NCBI GenBank assembly: GCA_905480285.1 | Contig: CAJQPT010000065.1 | Location: 1 to 64,000, forward strand | Direction: 5' to 3' | DNA: 64,000 nt | Source: an uncultured bacterium | GTDB lineage: Bacteria; Planctomycetota; UBA1135; GCA-002686595 | Shown here: positions 1 to 7,183 of the stretch, one piece after another | Position numbering within the stretch: position 1 is the first letter of the stretch | Layout of the letters: each line of letters begins with the position of its first letter | Notes under the pieces: model-generated | Seen by the model: the letters and a program-made list of their open reading frames with translations, nothing else | What the model was told of the DNA's origin: nothing | The model's database searches: none | Program-made: the position numbers and the translations under genes

Positions 1-480
1 GTGGTCGCCCGCCAGAGCCGGGAGACTGTCACCGATGTGGACGCCATGTGCGACGCGATCCGCGCCGAGCTCGAGCCCGTCGAGGACCAGTGGGGCGTGC
101 GCATCCTGAAGTTCGGGTTCTCCAACATCTCTCCGTCCCCCACGACGCTCGAGATCACGCAGCTCGAGCTGCTGACCCGCGAGAAGCGCCGCCTCTACGG
201 CGACCTCCGCGAGCGCGGGCTGACCGAGGAGGCCGCCGTCGCCCTGGTCTCTGGCGCCGTGGTGTCGGTGCACCCGGAGGACCCCGGGCCGCTCCGCCGG
301 CCGAGCAGGGCGGCGCGCGACGAATCAGTGGCCGCCGTCGAGGAACAGCTGGCCGATACGGAAGCCGAGAAGCTGCGCCGCGAGGTCCGGCGCAAGCAGA
401 ACGAGATGGGGAACTCGGAGGGCTCGATCGAGGACGACGAGGGCGAGGAGCTCACCGGGGAAGGCGACCAGCCCTCCTGA
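1..480 (+). CDS. SPFH/band 7 domain protein, C-terminal part (cut by window edge)
   Basis: The frame is open from the first base, so the true start lies to the left and what is seen is the C-terminal 159 residues. The stretch GFSNISPSPTTLEITQLEL near residues 38-56 aligns with GFPTITPSPMTLRITQL in the next gene, so the two are paralogues of the SPFH (stomatin/prohibitin/flotillin/HflK) superfamily, whose members scaffold membrane microdomains or proteases. After that block comes a charged helical tail rich in Glu, Arg and Lys (residues 95-159), typical of the coiled-coil end of such proteins. The next gene starts 7 bases after the stop, so they are probably one transcript. The family assignment rests mainly on the downstream paralogue. 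Confidence 0.6.
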   Translation: MVARQSRETVTDVDAMCDAIRAELEPVEDQWGVRILKFGFSNISPSPTTLEITQLELLTREKRRLYGDLRERGLTEEAAVALVSGAVVSVHPEDPGPLRRPSRAARDESVAAVEEQLADTEAEKLRREVRRKQNEMGNSEGSIEDDEGEELTGEGDQPS

Positions 481-487
481 CGACCGC

Positions 488-1360
488 GTGTTCCAGTTCC
501 CGTCGATCTCGCCCGACGCGCTGTACTACATCGGCGCCGTGGTCCTTGCCATCGTCCGCGCCAGCGGCGTGACGGTGAAGAGTGGTAGCACCGGCTTGAT
601 CTACACGGTGGGCCGCGTGGACCGGCCGGTCCCACGCGGGTTCCGCCCGCTCCTCCCCCTGGTCCGCAAGCTGCCGTTCATGAGCGGCTGCCCACGCCAG
701 GTACTCGAGCCCGGCTTCCACCCCATGATCCCGTTCCTCCAGCAGGCGCGGCGGCTCCCCACCCGGTCGCGCACGCTGGACCTCCCCGCCCAGCGTGTCG
801 CCACGCCCGCGGGCCATGTGTTCGTCGCGGACGCCAACATCGTGTACCGGGTCGTGGACATCCGGAAGGCGCTGATCCAGGTGGACGACGTGGTGCGCGG
901 CATGACCCAGATGCTCACCCTCGGGGTCCAGGAGGTCCTGCGGTCGGCGCCGATCGAACAGCTCCGGACCGGCGTCGGCCTCGACGAGGCCCTGCGCGCG
1001 AACCTGGAGGGCAAGCTCGCGGCGTGGGGCGTCACGGTGGAGCGCGCCGGCTTCCCGACCATCACGCCCTCCCCCATGACCCTCCGGATCACTCAGCTGG
1101 GCCACCAGACCGAGGAGCGCCAGCGGCAGCTCCGCGCCCTGTTGGACAGCGGCGCAGACGGACCGACCATGGGGGCCCACGCGGGCCTCGGCACGGTGGG
1201 CACTCGCCGCTTCTTCAGGACGAAGGCGCGGGCACGGAGACGCGATGCCGCCGACCGCCGGGAGCACCTGCGCCTGCGGGCCAGCCTCGAGCGACGCGGC
1301 TGGACCGGCGCGGCGATCGAGGGCGCGCTCCGTCGACTCCGAACAGCCGCTCGCCCCTGA
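488..1360 (+). CDS. SPFH/band 7 domain membrane protein (HflK/HflC-like)
   Basis: 290 residues from a GTG start. Residues 10-30 form a short hydrophobic membrane anchor, followed by GLIYTVGRVDRPVPRGF and the typical SPFH core in which the chain passes from VLEPGFHPMIPF through a beta-rich part (residues 95-135) to the helical IEQLRTGVGLDEALRANLEGKL segment and the paralogue-shared ITPSPMTLRITQL block. SPFH proteins oligomerise at the membrane; HflK/HflC bind FtsH, and an FtsH is encoded far downstream in this window, but no functional link can be read from the sequence. The C-terminal 60 residues are Arg-rich. The gene begins 7 bases after the preceding SPFH gene and is its partial paralogue. 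Confidence 0.7.
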   Translation: MFQFPSISPDALYYIGAVVLAIVRASGVTVKSGSTGLIYTVGRVDRPVPRGFRPLLPLVRKLPFMSGCPRQVLEPGFHPMIPFLQQARRLPTRSRTLDLPAQRVATPAGHVFVADANIVYRVVDIRKALIQVDDVVRGMTQMLTLGVQEVLRSAPIEQLRTGVGLDEALRANLEGKLAAWGVTVERAGFPTITPSPMTLRITQLGHQTEERQRQLRALLDSGADGPTMGAHAGLGTVGTRRFFRTKARARRRDAADRREHLRLRASLERRGWTGAAIEGALRRLRTAARP

Positions 1361-1395
1361 GGAGAGCCCTCCAGCGCATCGCGCCCTCGGGTGTT

Positions 1396-1475
1396 GCTGG
1401 CCCCGGGTATCGCTGGCCTCGGGCGTCGCTGGCCCCGGGCGTCGCTGGCCCCGGGCGTCGCTGGCCCTCGCCGAC
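1396..1475. repeat. Five tandem copies of a 16-bp repeat between convergent genes
   Basis: Copies of gctggccccgggcgtc begin at 1396, 1412, 1428, 1444 and 1460. The first two carry single-base changes and the last degenerates at its end. The array fills most of the gap between the convergent SPFH gene and the YwqK-like lipoprotein gene. Each unit is partly self-complementary, so the array could fold in RNA, but no clean terminator is visible. Confidence 0.85.
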
Positions 1476-1501
1476 CCCGAGGGCAGATTCGGTTCGACGG
1501 G

Positions 1502-2134
1502 TCAGAAGCCGGGGCGAGACGCGTACTCCCACTTCCCGACGCGCTTGCCGTTGATGTATCGGCCCCGCTCGGACCAGGCTCCTTCCTCGTCGTAGAGGAC
1601 CCACTCGCCGGAGCGTTGGCCGCCGGCGTATTCCCCTTCGCTCGCGAGGCTCCCGTTCTCGTGCCAGGCGCTCCAGGGCCCGGTGCGGACCCCCGCTCGA
1701 GCCAGGCCCTCCGACGAGACGAACCCGTTGGCGTGCCACCAGGTCATGCGGGTCGGCCGCTCGGGGTCAAAGGTCGTGGCTGAACGCAGGGCGCCGTTCT
1801 GCCACCACGACCACCAGGCGCCGACCGGCTCGCCGAGGTGATAGGAGCGCACCGAGCGGGGCGCTCCGTCGGGATACCAGGTGGAGTGGCGACCATGGTT
1901 CGGGCGGCCGCCGTCCGGCATGCGCATGTAGCTGCGCTCCTCGAGCGGCGCTCCCGAGACCTGCTGGCCCTGCACCTCGCGCTCGAGGCGGGGCTCTGAG
2001 GGGGGCTGCCGCCTCGCGTTCCGGTCAAAGGCCGAAGCGATCACGCCTGAATAGCGAGGGCCGCAGCTCCCCGCGAGGGCAGCCGTCAGGGCGAGGAGCG
2101 CGAGGAGGATCCGGGCGGGAGAGGAATTCGGCAT
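1502..2134 (-). CDS. YwqK/MORN-like repeat lipoprotein
   Basis: 210 residues. The start was chosen at the ATG whose product begins with a lipoprotein signal: a short charged end, the hydrophobic run ILLALLALTAALAG and a cysteine at residue 24 (AGSC). The mature part carries about five repeats of the type YPDGAPRSVRSYHLGEPVG / WHENGSLASEGEYAGGQRSG, the hallmark of the toxin-antitoxin YwqK repeat family (Pfam PF07661), each with the G-x-W or GxWxxW core. Such proteins are surface or periplasmic and mostly of unknown role; no toxin gene lies next to it. Its ATG overlaps the ATG of the divergent neighbour on the other strand. Confidence 0.75.
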   Translation of the reverse strand: MPNSSPARILLALLALTAALAGSCGPRYSGVIASAFDRNARRQPPSEPRLEREVQGQQVSGAPLEERSYMRMPDGGRPNHGRHSTWYPDGAPRSVRSYHLGEPVGAWWSWWQNGALRSATTFDPERPTRMTWWHANGFVSSEGLARAGVRTGPWSAWHENGSLASEGEYAGGQRSGEWVLYDEEGAWSERGRYINGKRVGKWEYASRPGF

Positions 2135-3770
2135 GGCCTGGGACGTAGACTTCGGCAATCCCATGATGCCGCGCGACTCCGAAGGCGACGAAATATCCAA
2201 GGGCTCCCCTGGCCCAGGGGAGAATGCTGCCCATGGCCCGAATGGCGGCGGGAGAAATCCTGCCCCCGGAGCACAGGGCGGCATTCCCGACGCGCCGGAG
2301 GGGAACCCGACCTTCGACGCCTCTGCGGCGGACGACGGGACCCAGCGGCCCCTGGCCCAGCTCCCCACGGCGGACTTCTGGGACGTGCTCTACGGGAGAC
2401 GGTCGATCCGCAAGTTCACCGAGGACCCGGTGGATCACGAGCTGGTGGATCAGGTCATGCACGCGGGCATCTGGGCGCCCAGCTCCTGCAACTATCAAAT
2501 GTGGGACCTGGTCGCGGTCACAGACCCGGCCGTGAACGCGACGCTCGCGGGGCTCTCGACACAGATGGCCAACGCCCCGGTGAACATCGTCATCAGCTAC
2601 GGGCGGGACTTCTCGGAGGAGGCCTGGGCCAACATCCAGTCGGCGTCAGCCCTGATCCAGAACATGAGCCTCGCGGCCCACGCCCTGGGCCTCGGGACCT
2701 TCTGGATCACGCAGACCGGCGGCGCCGAGGAGGTGCGCGAGGTGGTCGGCCTGCCCTACGACCGCATGGTCATCGCCGTACTCGCTCTCGGCCACCCCAA
2801 GGTGACGCCCCGCCGCGGCCCGAAGCGGCGCCCCCTCGATCAGGTCACCCATCGCGACCACTACGCCGGGCGCGTCATCCCGTCGTCGGTGCGCCCCGAC
2901 GACTGGGCGCCGGACCTGCTCGCCACCTACCAGCGCGCGAGGGTCCTGAACGGCCTGCGCCATAACAAGCCGCGCGCGTGGGAGCAGCGGGCGGTCAGCG
3001 AGGCCCTGGACGCGCTCCTCCCCGAGGGTGCCGAGCGTCCCCCTGCGGGAGAGGCGGAGGACTCACGTGGCCGTTGGCTCGACGTGCTCCCCTGCACCGG
3101 GATCATCACCGCGCGGTTGGCGGCCGTCCGCAAGGGCTTCCGCTTCGACGTCGCCGAGCGCTCCCTGGAGGTGGCCGAGTTCTGTGCGGGGCGGGTGAGC
3201 CCCCGTGGTGCAGCCCTCGCCTGGCCCGAGGTCGCCGACGGTGCAGATCCCCCCGGCACCGGCACCGGCACCGCCCCCGGCCCCGGCACCGGCACCTACG
3301 ACGTGGTCTCCTGCCTCTTCCGGCTCGAGGGGGTCCGCAGCGATCAACGGGCAGCGCTGATACGGGACATGGCAAGCTGGCTGAAGCCCGGGGGCAAGCT
3401 CCTGATTGGGTTCGTGTCCAGCCGCTCGTTCCACCGCTGGACAGAGCGCCTCCGGGCGCGCGGGCGCGGGCCCAAGGGGGTCGAGTACGTCCTGGCCCCC
3501 GACCCCAACATTGGCCCCTTCGAGCCCCTGGCGCCGCAGGAACTCAGCGGGTGGCTCAAGGCCGCTGGGCTCGCGGAGGTGGGCCGCTCGGGGTTGCAGC
3601 CCGTCCCCGCACCCGAGGAGATCGAGTTCCGGACCCGGAACATGAAGGGCCCCCTCGGGAGGCTGCTCCGCGCAGCGGCGGGCGCCCTTGGGGTGATCGG
3701 GTCGCTACCTGGCCTTGGGGGCAGGTTCGGAAGATTCCAGTTCATCGTCGCCCGCCGACCTCGGGACTAG
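2133..3770 (+). CDS. Nitroreductase-methyltransferase fusion protein
   Basis: 545 residues. After a 75-residue Gly/Pro-rich N-terminus comes a nitroreductase domain (about residues 80-255): YGRRSIRKFTEDPVD is the FMN phosphate-contacting start and APSSCNYQMWDLVAV the second conserved block, while GLGTFWITQ is the third. A linker of about 50 residues leads to a second domain (about 300-545) that resembles a SAM-dependent methyltransferase. Its motif I is degenerate (WLDVLPCTGIITARLA instead of a DxGxGxG loop), but the later strands are recognisable (YDVVSCLFRLEGV; LKPGGKLLIGFV). A GTGTGTAPGPGTGT run interrupts the second domain. In-frame ATGs at 2163 and 2166 are alternative starts and would remove the overlap with the divergent gene. 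Substrate unknown. Confidence 0.75.
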   Translation: MAWDVDFGNPMMPRDSEGDEISKGSPGPGENAAHGPNGGGRNPAPGAQGGIPDAPEGNPTFDASAADDGTQRPLAQLPTADFWDVLYGRRSIRKFTEDPVDHELVDQVMHAGIWAPSSCNYQMWDLVAVTDPAVNATLAGLSTQMANAPVNIVISYGRDFSEEAWANIQSASALIQNMSLAAHALGLGTFWITQTGGAEEVREVVGLPYDRMVIAVLALGHPKVTPRRGPKRRPLDQVTHRDHYAGRVIPSSVRPDDWAPDLLATYQRARVLNGLRHNKPRAWEQRAVSEALDALLPEGAERPPAGEAEDSRGRWLDVLPCTGIITARLAAVRKGFRFDVAERSLEVAEFCAGRVSPRGAALAWPEVADGADPPGTGTGTAPGPGTGTYDVVSCLFRLEGVRSDQRAALIRDMASWLKPGGKLLIGFVSSRSFHRWTERLRARGRGPKGVEYVLAPDPNIGPFEPLAPQELSGWLKAAGLAEVGRSGLQPVPAPEEIEFRTRNMKGPLGRLLRAAAGALGVIGSLPGLGGRFGRFQFIVARRPRD

Positions 3771-3797
3771 AGGGCGCGACGGGGACGGGCTCTCTCC

Positions 3798-3803
3798 TAT
3801 GAT
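3798..3803 (+). promoter_or_regulatory. Possible -10 element ahead of the amidohydrolase pair
   Basis: TATGAT, five of six matches to the sigma-70 -10 consensus, 31 bases before the ATG at 3835. No convincing -35 element stands 16-18 bases upstream. A GGAG ribosome site at 3826-3829 precedes the start codon. Confidence 0.3.
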
Positions 3804-3834
3804 CAGGGAGAACCCGATCCGACCCGGAGCCCCC

Positions 3835-5142
3835 ATGATCCTCGCCCTCGTCCTCTCCGCGCTCTCCGCGCTCCCGCAGCCCGAGGACCCGCCCCCCACG
3901 GCGTTCGTCGGCGCTCGCATCCACACGGTCAACGGCCCGCCGATCGAGGACGGGACCCTCATCGTCGTCGGCTCCAAGATCGTGGCGGTCGGGCCGGCCA
4001 GTGAGACGGCGGCCCCTGCCGGAGCGAAGATCATCGACGCCAGCGGCAAGACGATCATCCCCGGACTGATCTGCACCCACAGTCACCTGGGCGGCACGGC
4101 TGGCGCGGACGGATCCGGCCCCATCCAACCCGACGTGCGCGTCTCCGACTCGCTCAACGTGAGGGACTCTGGCTACCGCAGGGCCCTCGCAGGGGGGCTC
4201 ACCACCCTCAACTGCATGCCCGGCTCGGGGCACCTGCTCAGCGGCCAGACCGCCTACCTGAAGCTTCGCCCCGCCAACACCATCGAGGACATGTTCATCC
4301 TCGACCCGAACGGGGAGCCCATGGGCGGGATGAAGATGGCCAACGGCACGAACTCCATGCGGGGCGGGGCCTTCCCCGGCACCCGCGGTCGATCCGCTGC
4401 GCTGGTACGAAAGCAGTTCATCGCGGCCCAGGAGTACGCGCGCAAGGTCGAGGCCGCGGCCGGCGATCCCGAGAAGATGCCCAACCGCCACATCGGGCTC
4501 GAGGCCCTGGGCGAGGTGCTCTCCGGCAAGCGGATCGTCCACCACCACACCCACCGCCACGACGACATCATCACCGTCCTGCGACTCTCAAAGGAGTTCA
4601 ACTTCCGGGTCGTGCTGCACCACGTGAGTGAGGCCTGGAAGGTGGCCGACGAGATCGCAGCGGCGGGCGCCCCCTGCTCGGTCATCGTGATCGACAGCCC
4701 CGGTGGGAAGCTGGAGGCCATCGATGTCGCCTTCCGCACGGGCGGTGTGCTCGAGCGCGCCGGCGTCAACGTGGCCTTCCACACCGACGATGGGATCACC
4801 GACTCGCGACTCTTCCTCCGCAGCGCGGCGCTCGCCGTGCGCGCTGGCATGACCCGGGAGGGAGCCCTCCGGGCCTTGACGCTGTCGGGCGCCGAGATGA
4901 TGGACCTCCAGGACCGCACAGGCTCACTGGTCCCCGGGAAGGACGCGGACTTCGCGATCCTCGACGGCGACCCGTTCAGCGTCTACACCAAGATCCTCGA
5001 GACCTGGGTCGAGGGCGAGCGCCGGTTTGACCGTTCCGACCCCCAAGACCGGCTCTACGCCGAGGGCGGCTACGGCGCCACCCACGAGCAAGACCCCTAC
5101 TTCTGCTGCTTCGGCGACGACAACCAGGGAGACCAGGACTGA
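3835..5142 (+). CDS. Exported metal-dependent amidohydrolase
   Basis: 435 residues. The start at 3835 has a GGAG site five bases upstream and gives a short signal-like N-terminus (MILALVLSALSALPQP). It belongs to the amidohydrolase superfamily of TIM-barrel hydrolases with an imidazolonepropionase-like composite domain. The metal ligands are intact: HSH at residues 82-84 in GLICTHSHLGG, a histidine cluster HHHTHRHDD near 236-244, HH near 262 and the catalytic-type Asp in FHTDDGITDS near 316-323. The end carries the usual GSLVPGKDADFAILDGDPF block. Its stop overlaps the start of the next gene (TGATG), a paralogue without these ligands, so the two are probably translated together and may form a heteromer. 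Substrate unknown. Confidence 0.85.
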   Translation: MILALVLSALSALPQPEDPPPTAFVGARIHTVNGPPIEDGTLIVVGSKIVAVGPASETAAPAGAKIIDASGKTIIPGLICTHSHLGGTAGADGSGPIQPDVRVSDSLNVRDSGYRRALAGGLTTLNCMPGSGHLLSGQTAYLKLRPANTIEDMFILDPNGEPMGGMKMANGTNSMRGGAFPGTRGRSAALVRKQFIAAQEYARKVEAAAGDPEKMPNRHIGLEALGEVLSGKRIVHHHTHRHDDIITVLRLSKEFNFRVVLHHVSEAWKVADEIAAAGAPCSVIVIDSPGGKLEAIDVAFRTGGVLERAGVNVAFHTDDGITDSRLFLRSAALAVRAGMTREGALRALTLSGAEMMDLQDRTGSLVPGKDADFAILDGDPFSVYTKILETWVEGERRFDRSDPQDRLYAEGGYGATHEQDPYFCCFGDDNQGDQD

Positions 5143-6401
5143 TGGGACGACACCTCACCTTCACCCTCGGCGCCCTCGCGCTGCTCGCTCCCCTCGCGCC
5201 CGCCCAGGTGGCGGTCCGTGGGGAGGTCATCCATACGCTGGCGGGCCCGCCGCTTGAGAACGGCGTGGTCCTGATCCGTGACGGCAAGATCGCGGAGATT
5301 GGCCCCGCGGACGCCGTGCAGATCCCCGCCGGGTTCGAGGTCCTCGACGCCGCGGTGGTCACCCCTGGCCTCGTGGACGCCCGCTCGGTCGTGGGCGTCG
5401 CGGGGTACTACAACCAGAAGAAGGGGGACCAGGAGCAGCACGAGGATTCGTCCCCGGTCCAGCCCGAGCTGAGAGCCCTTGACGCCTACAACCCTCGCGA
5501 GGCGCTCGTCCACTGGGTCTGTAGCTTCGGGGTGACGACGGTCCAGACGGGCCACGCCCCCCGCGAGCTCGTCCCCGGCCAGCTCTTCATCGTCAAGACC
5601 GTCCCCACCACGGCAGACGACGCCGCGGTGCGCCCGTTCAGCGCGGTCGCCGCCACCCTCTCGAACGCCGCCAAGCGGTCGGACAAGTCCTCGCCGGGGA
5701 CCCGGGCCAAGATGATGTCCATGCTCCGCTCGAAGCTGATCGAGGCACAGGAGTATGCGTCCAAGCGAGACGCGGCCGAGGAGGACAACCTCCCCCCGCG
5801 GGACCTCGCCCTGGAGGCGATGTGCGCGGTCCTCGACGGCGATGTGCCGATGATCGTGACCGCACACCGCGCCCAGGACATCGCCTCCGCCCTCCGGCTC
5901 GGGCGCGAGTTCAACTTCAAGCTCATCCTGGACGGGGCGAGCGAGGCGTACCTCATGCTCGATGAGATCAAGGGCGCGGGCGTCCCGATCATCCTTCACC
6001 CGTCCATGAAGCGAGCCTCGGGCGACGCAGAGAACCTCTCCTTCGAGACGGCGGCGCGGCTCGAACAGGCCGGCATCCCCTTCTCGATCAAGAGTGGCTT
6101 CGAGTCCTACGTACCGAAGACCCGGGTGATCCTCTTCGAGGCGGCCATCGCCGCGAGCCATGGGCTGGGCTTCGATGCGGCGCTGCGCTCGGTGACCATC
6201 GACGCGGCGCGAATCCTCGGTGTGGAAGATCGCGTGGGCAGCCTCGAGGTGGGCAAGGACGGAGACCTCGCGCTCTACGACGGGGACCCCTTCGAGTACA
6301 CGTCCCACTGCGTCGGGACGGTCATCGAGGGCGCCGTCGTCGCCCGAGGCGAGCGGGGCCAATCCGCCGGGACACCCGTCGGTCCGAACAAGAAGCGCTA
6401 G
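5142..6401 (+). CDS. Amidohydrolase-family paralogue without metal ligands (pseudoenzyme)
   Basis: 419 residues with a clear signal peptide (residues 1-22, ending LAPAQ). It aligns along its whole length with the preceding amidohydrolase, down to EFNFKLILDGASEAY against EFNFRVVLHHVSEAW and GSLEVGKDGDLALYDGDPF against GSLVPGKDADFAILDGDPF. Yet the metal sites are gone: the HSH position reads RSV (VDARSVVG), the HTH position TAH, the HH position DG and the late Asp region IKSGFES. The frame is intact and the composition normal, so this is a conserved non-catalytic partner rather than a decaying gene. A regulatory or structural subunit for the upstream enzyme is the simplest reading. Confidence 0.8.
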   Translation: MGRHLTFTLGALALLAPLAPAQVAVRGEVIHTLAGPPLENGVVLIRDGKIAEIGPADAVQIPAGFEVLDAAVVTPGLVDARSVVGVAGYYNQKKGDQEQHEDSSPVQPELRALDAYNPREALVHWVCSFGVTTVQTGHAPRELVPGQLFIVKTVPTTADDAAVRPFSAVAATLSNAAKRSDKSSPGTRAKMMSMLRSKLIEAQEYASKRDAAEEDNLPPRDLALEAMCAVLDGDVPMIVTAHRAQDIASALRLGREFNFKLILDGASEAYLMLDEIKGAGVPIILHPSMKRASGDAENLSFETAARLEQAGIPFSIKSGFESYVPKTRVILFEAAIAASHGLGFDAALRSVTIDAARILGVEDRVGSLEVGKDGDLALYDGDPFEYTSHCVGTVIEGAVVARGERGQSAGTPVGPNKKR

Positions 6402-6420
6402 GCCTGGGAGCCCTCGCCGT

Positions 6421-7095
6421 TCAGGCGGGGGACGCGAGGTCCGGTCCGCGGCGTCGGGCGAGCAGGAACCGCTCGGCCCATCGCCGCGCTGGCGCCTTCC
6501 GCTGGACCTCGACGTCCTCGATAGCCTCGGCTCGCGTGCCGAGGACTCGCAGGAGGTCCGCGCTACTCATCCCGTGGGGAGGCCCCCCTTCCGACTCGGG
6601 CTTGCCGAAGGGGAAGACCAGCGCCGCGTAGAGTCCTCCTGGGAGAAGCAGCTCGCCGGCACGCGCACCCCAGGGGCCGCGGTCCGCGGGATCGATGGCG
6701 CAGAAGAAGGTGTGATCCCAGATCAGGTCGAAGGGCTCGTCCTCGAAGTCGAGGGCATCCCCCTCGACGAATCGGCCGCCAAGCCGCGCGAGCGCCGCCC
6801 CGAGGTCTCCCCCCACCAACCCCACGAGGTCCAGCGCCACGACCGTCCAGCCGCGCCGCGCGAGTGCGAGCGCGTCGTGCCCCCGCCCCGCGCCGGGAAC
6901 GAGCGCGCGAGCGCCGTCCCTGGGCGGAGCCAGGGATCCCCCGGAGAGCCTCCGACTGAGCTCAGGGTGCGCGCCGCCGAGATCCCAGGGCGTCTGCCCG
7001 GATCGATAGCAATCGGCCCAGTCCACCGGGCCAGGGACCTCGCCGCCGACTCCGTCCGCAGGAAAGGCGGGGCCATCTTCGCTGGGTGTCACCAT
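6421..7095 (-). CDS. TPMT-like SAM-dependent methyltransferase
   Basis: 224 residues from the ATG at 7095. DWADCYRSGQTPWDLGGAHPEL near the N-terminus is the typical opening of thiopurine-methyltransferase-family proteins (PF05724). It is followed by the SAM-binding loop LVPGAGRGHDALALARRGW, the acidic ribose-binding position in VVALDL, and FDLIWDHTFFCAIDPADR, the family's substrate-side block. Members methylate small thiols, selenium or tellurium compounds or halides; the substrate here cannot be read. A longer frame continues upstream, but its extra residues have no family features. Confidence 0.8.
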   Translation of the reverse strand: MVTPSEDGPAFPADGVGGEVPGPVDWADCYRSGQTPWDLGGAHPELSRRLSGGSLAPPRDGARALVPGAGRGHDALALARRGWTVVALDLVGLVGGDLGAALARLGGRFVEGDALDFEDEPFDLIWDHTFFCAIDPADRGPWGARAGELLLPGGLYAALVFPFGKPESEGGPPHGMSSADLLRVLGTRAEAIEDVEVQRKAPARRWAERFLLARRRGPDLASPA

Positions 7096-7183
7096 CCCGC
7101 GAGGATCCGCGAAGTCCGCGGCCCGTGCAAGGGCCGGTTGCCGCCCGAACGGATTCAGCCGGATGCGAGTCCGCCGGTGGCCC

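Noticed and set aside
3254-3298. Frameshift suspected in the GTGTGT tract of the nitroreductase fusion
   Set aside because: The 6-bp repeat keeps the frame and recognisable methyltransferase strands continue on its far side.
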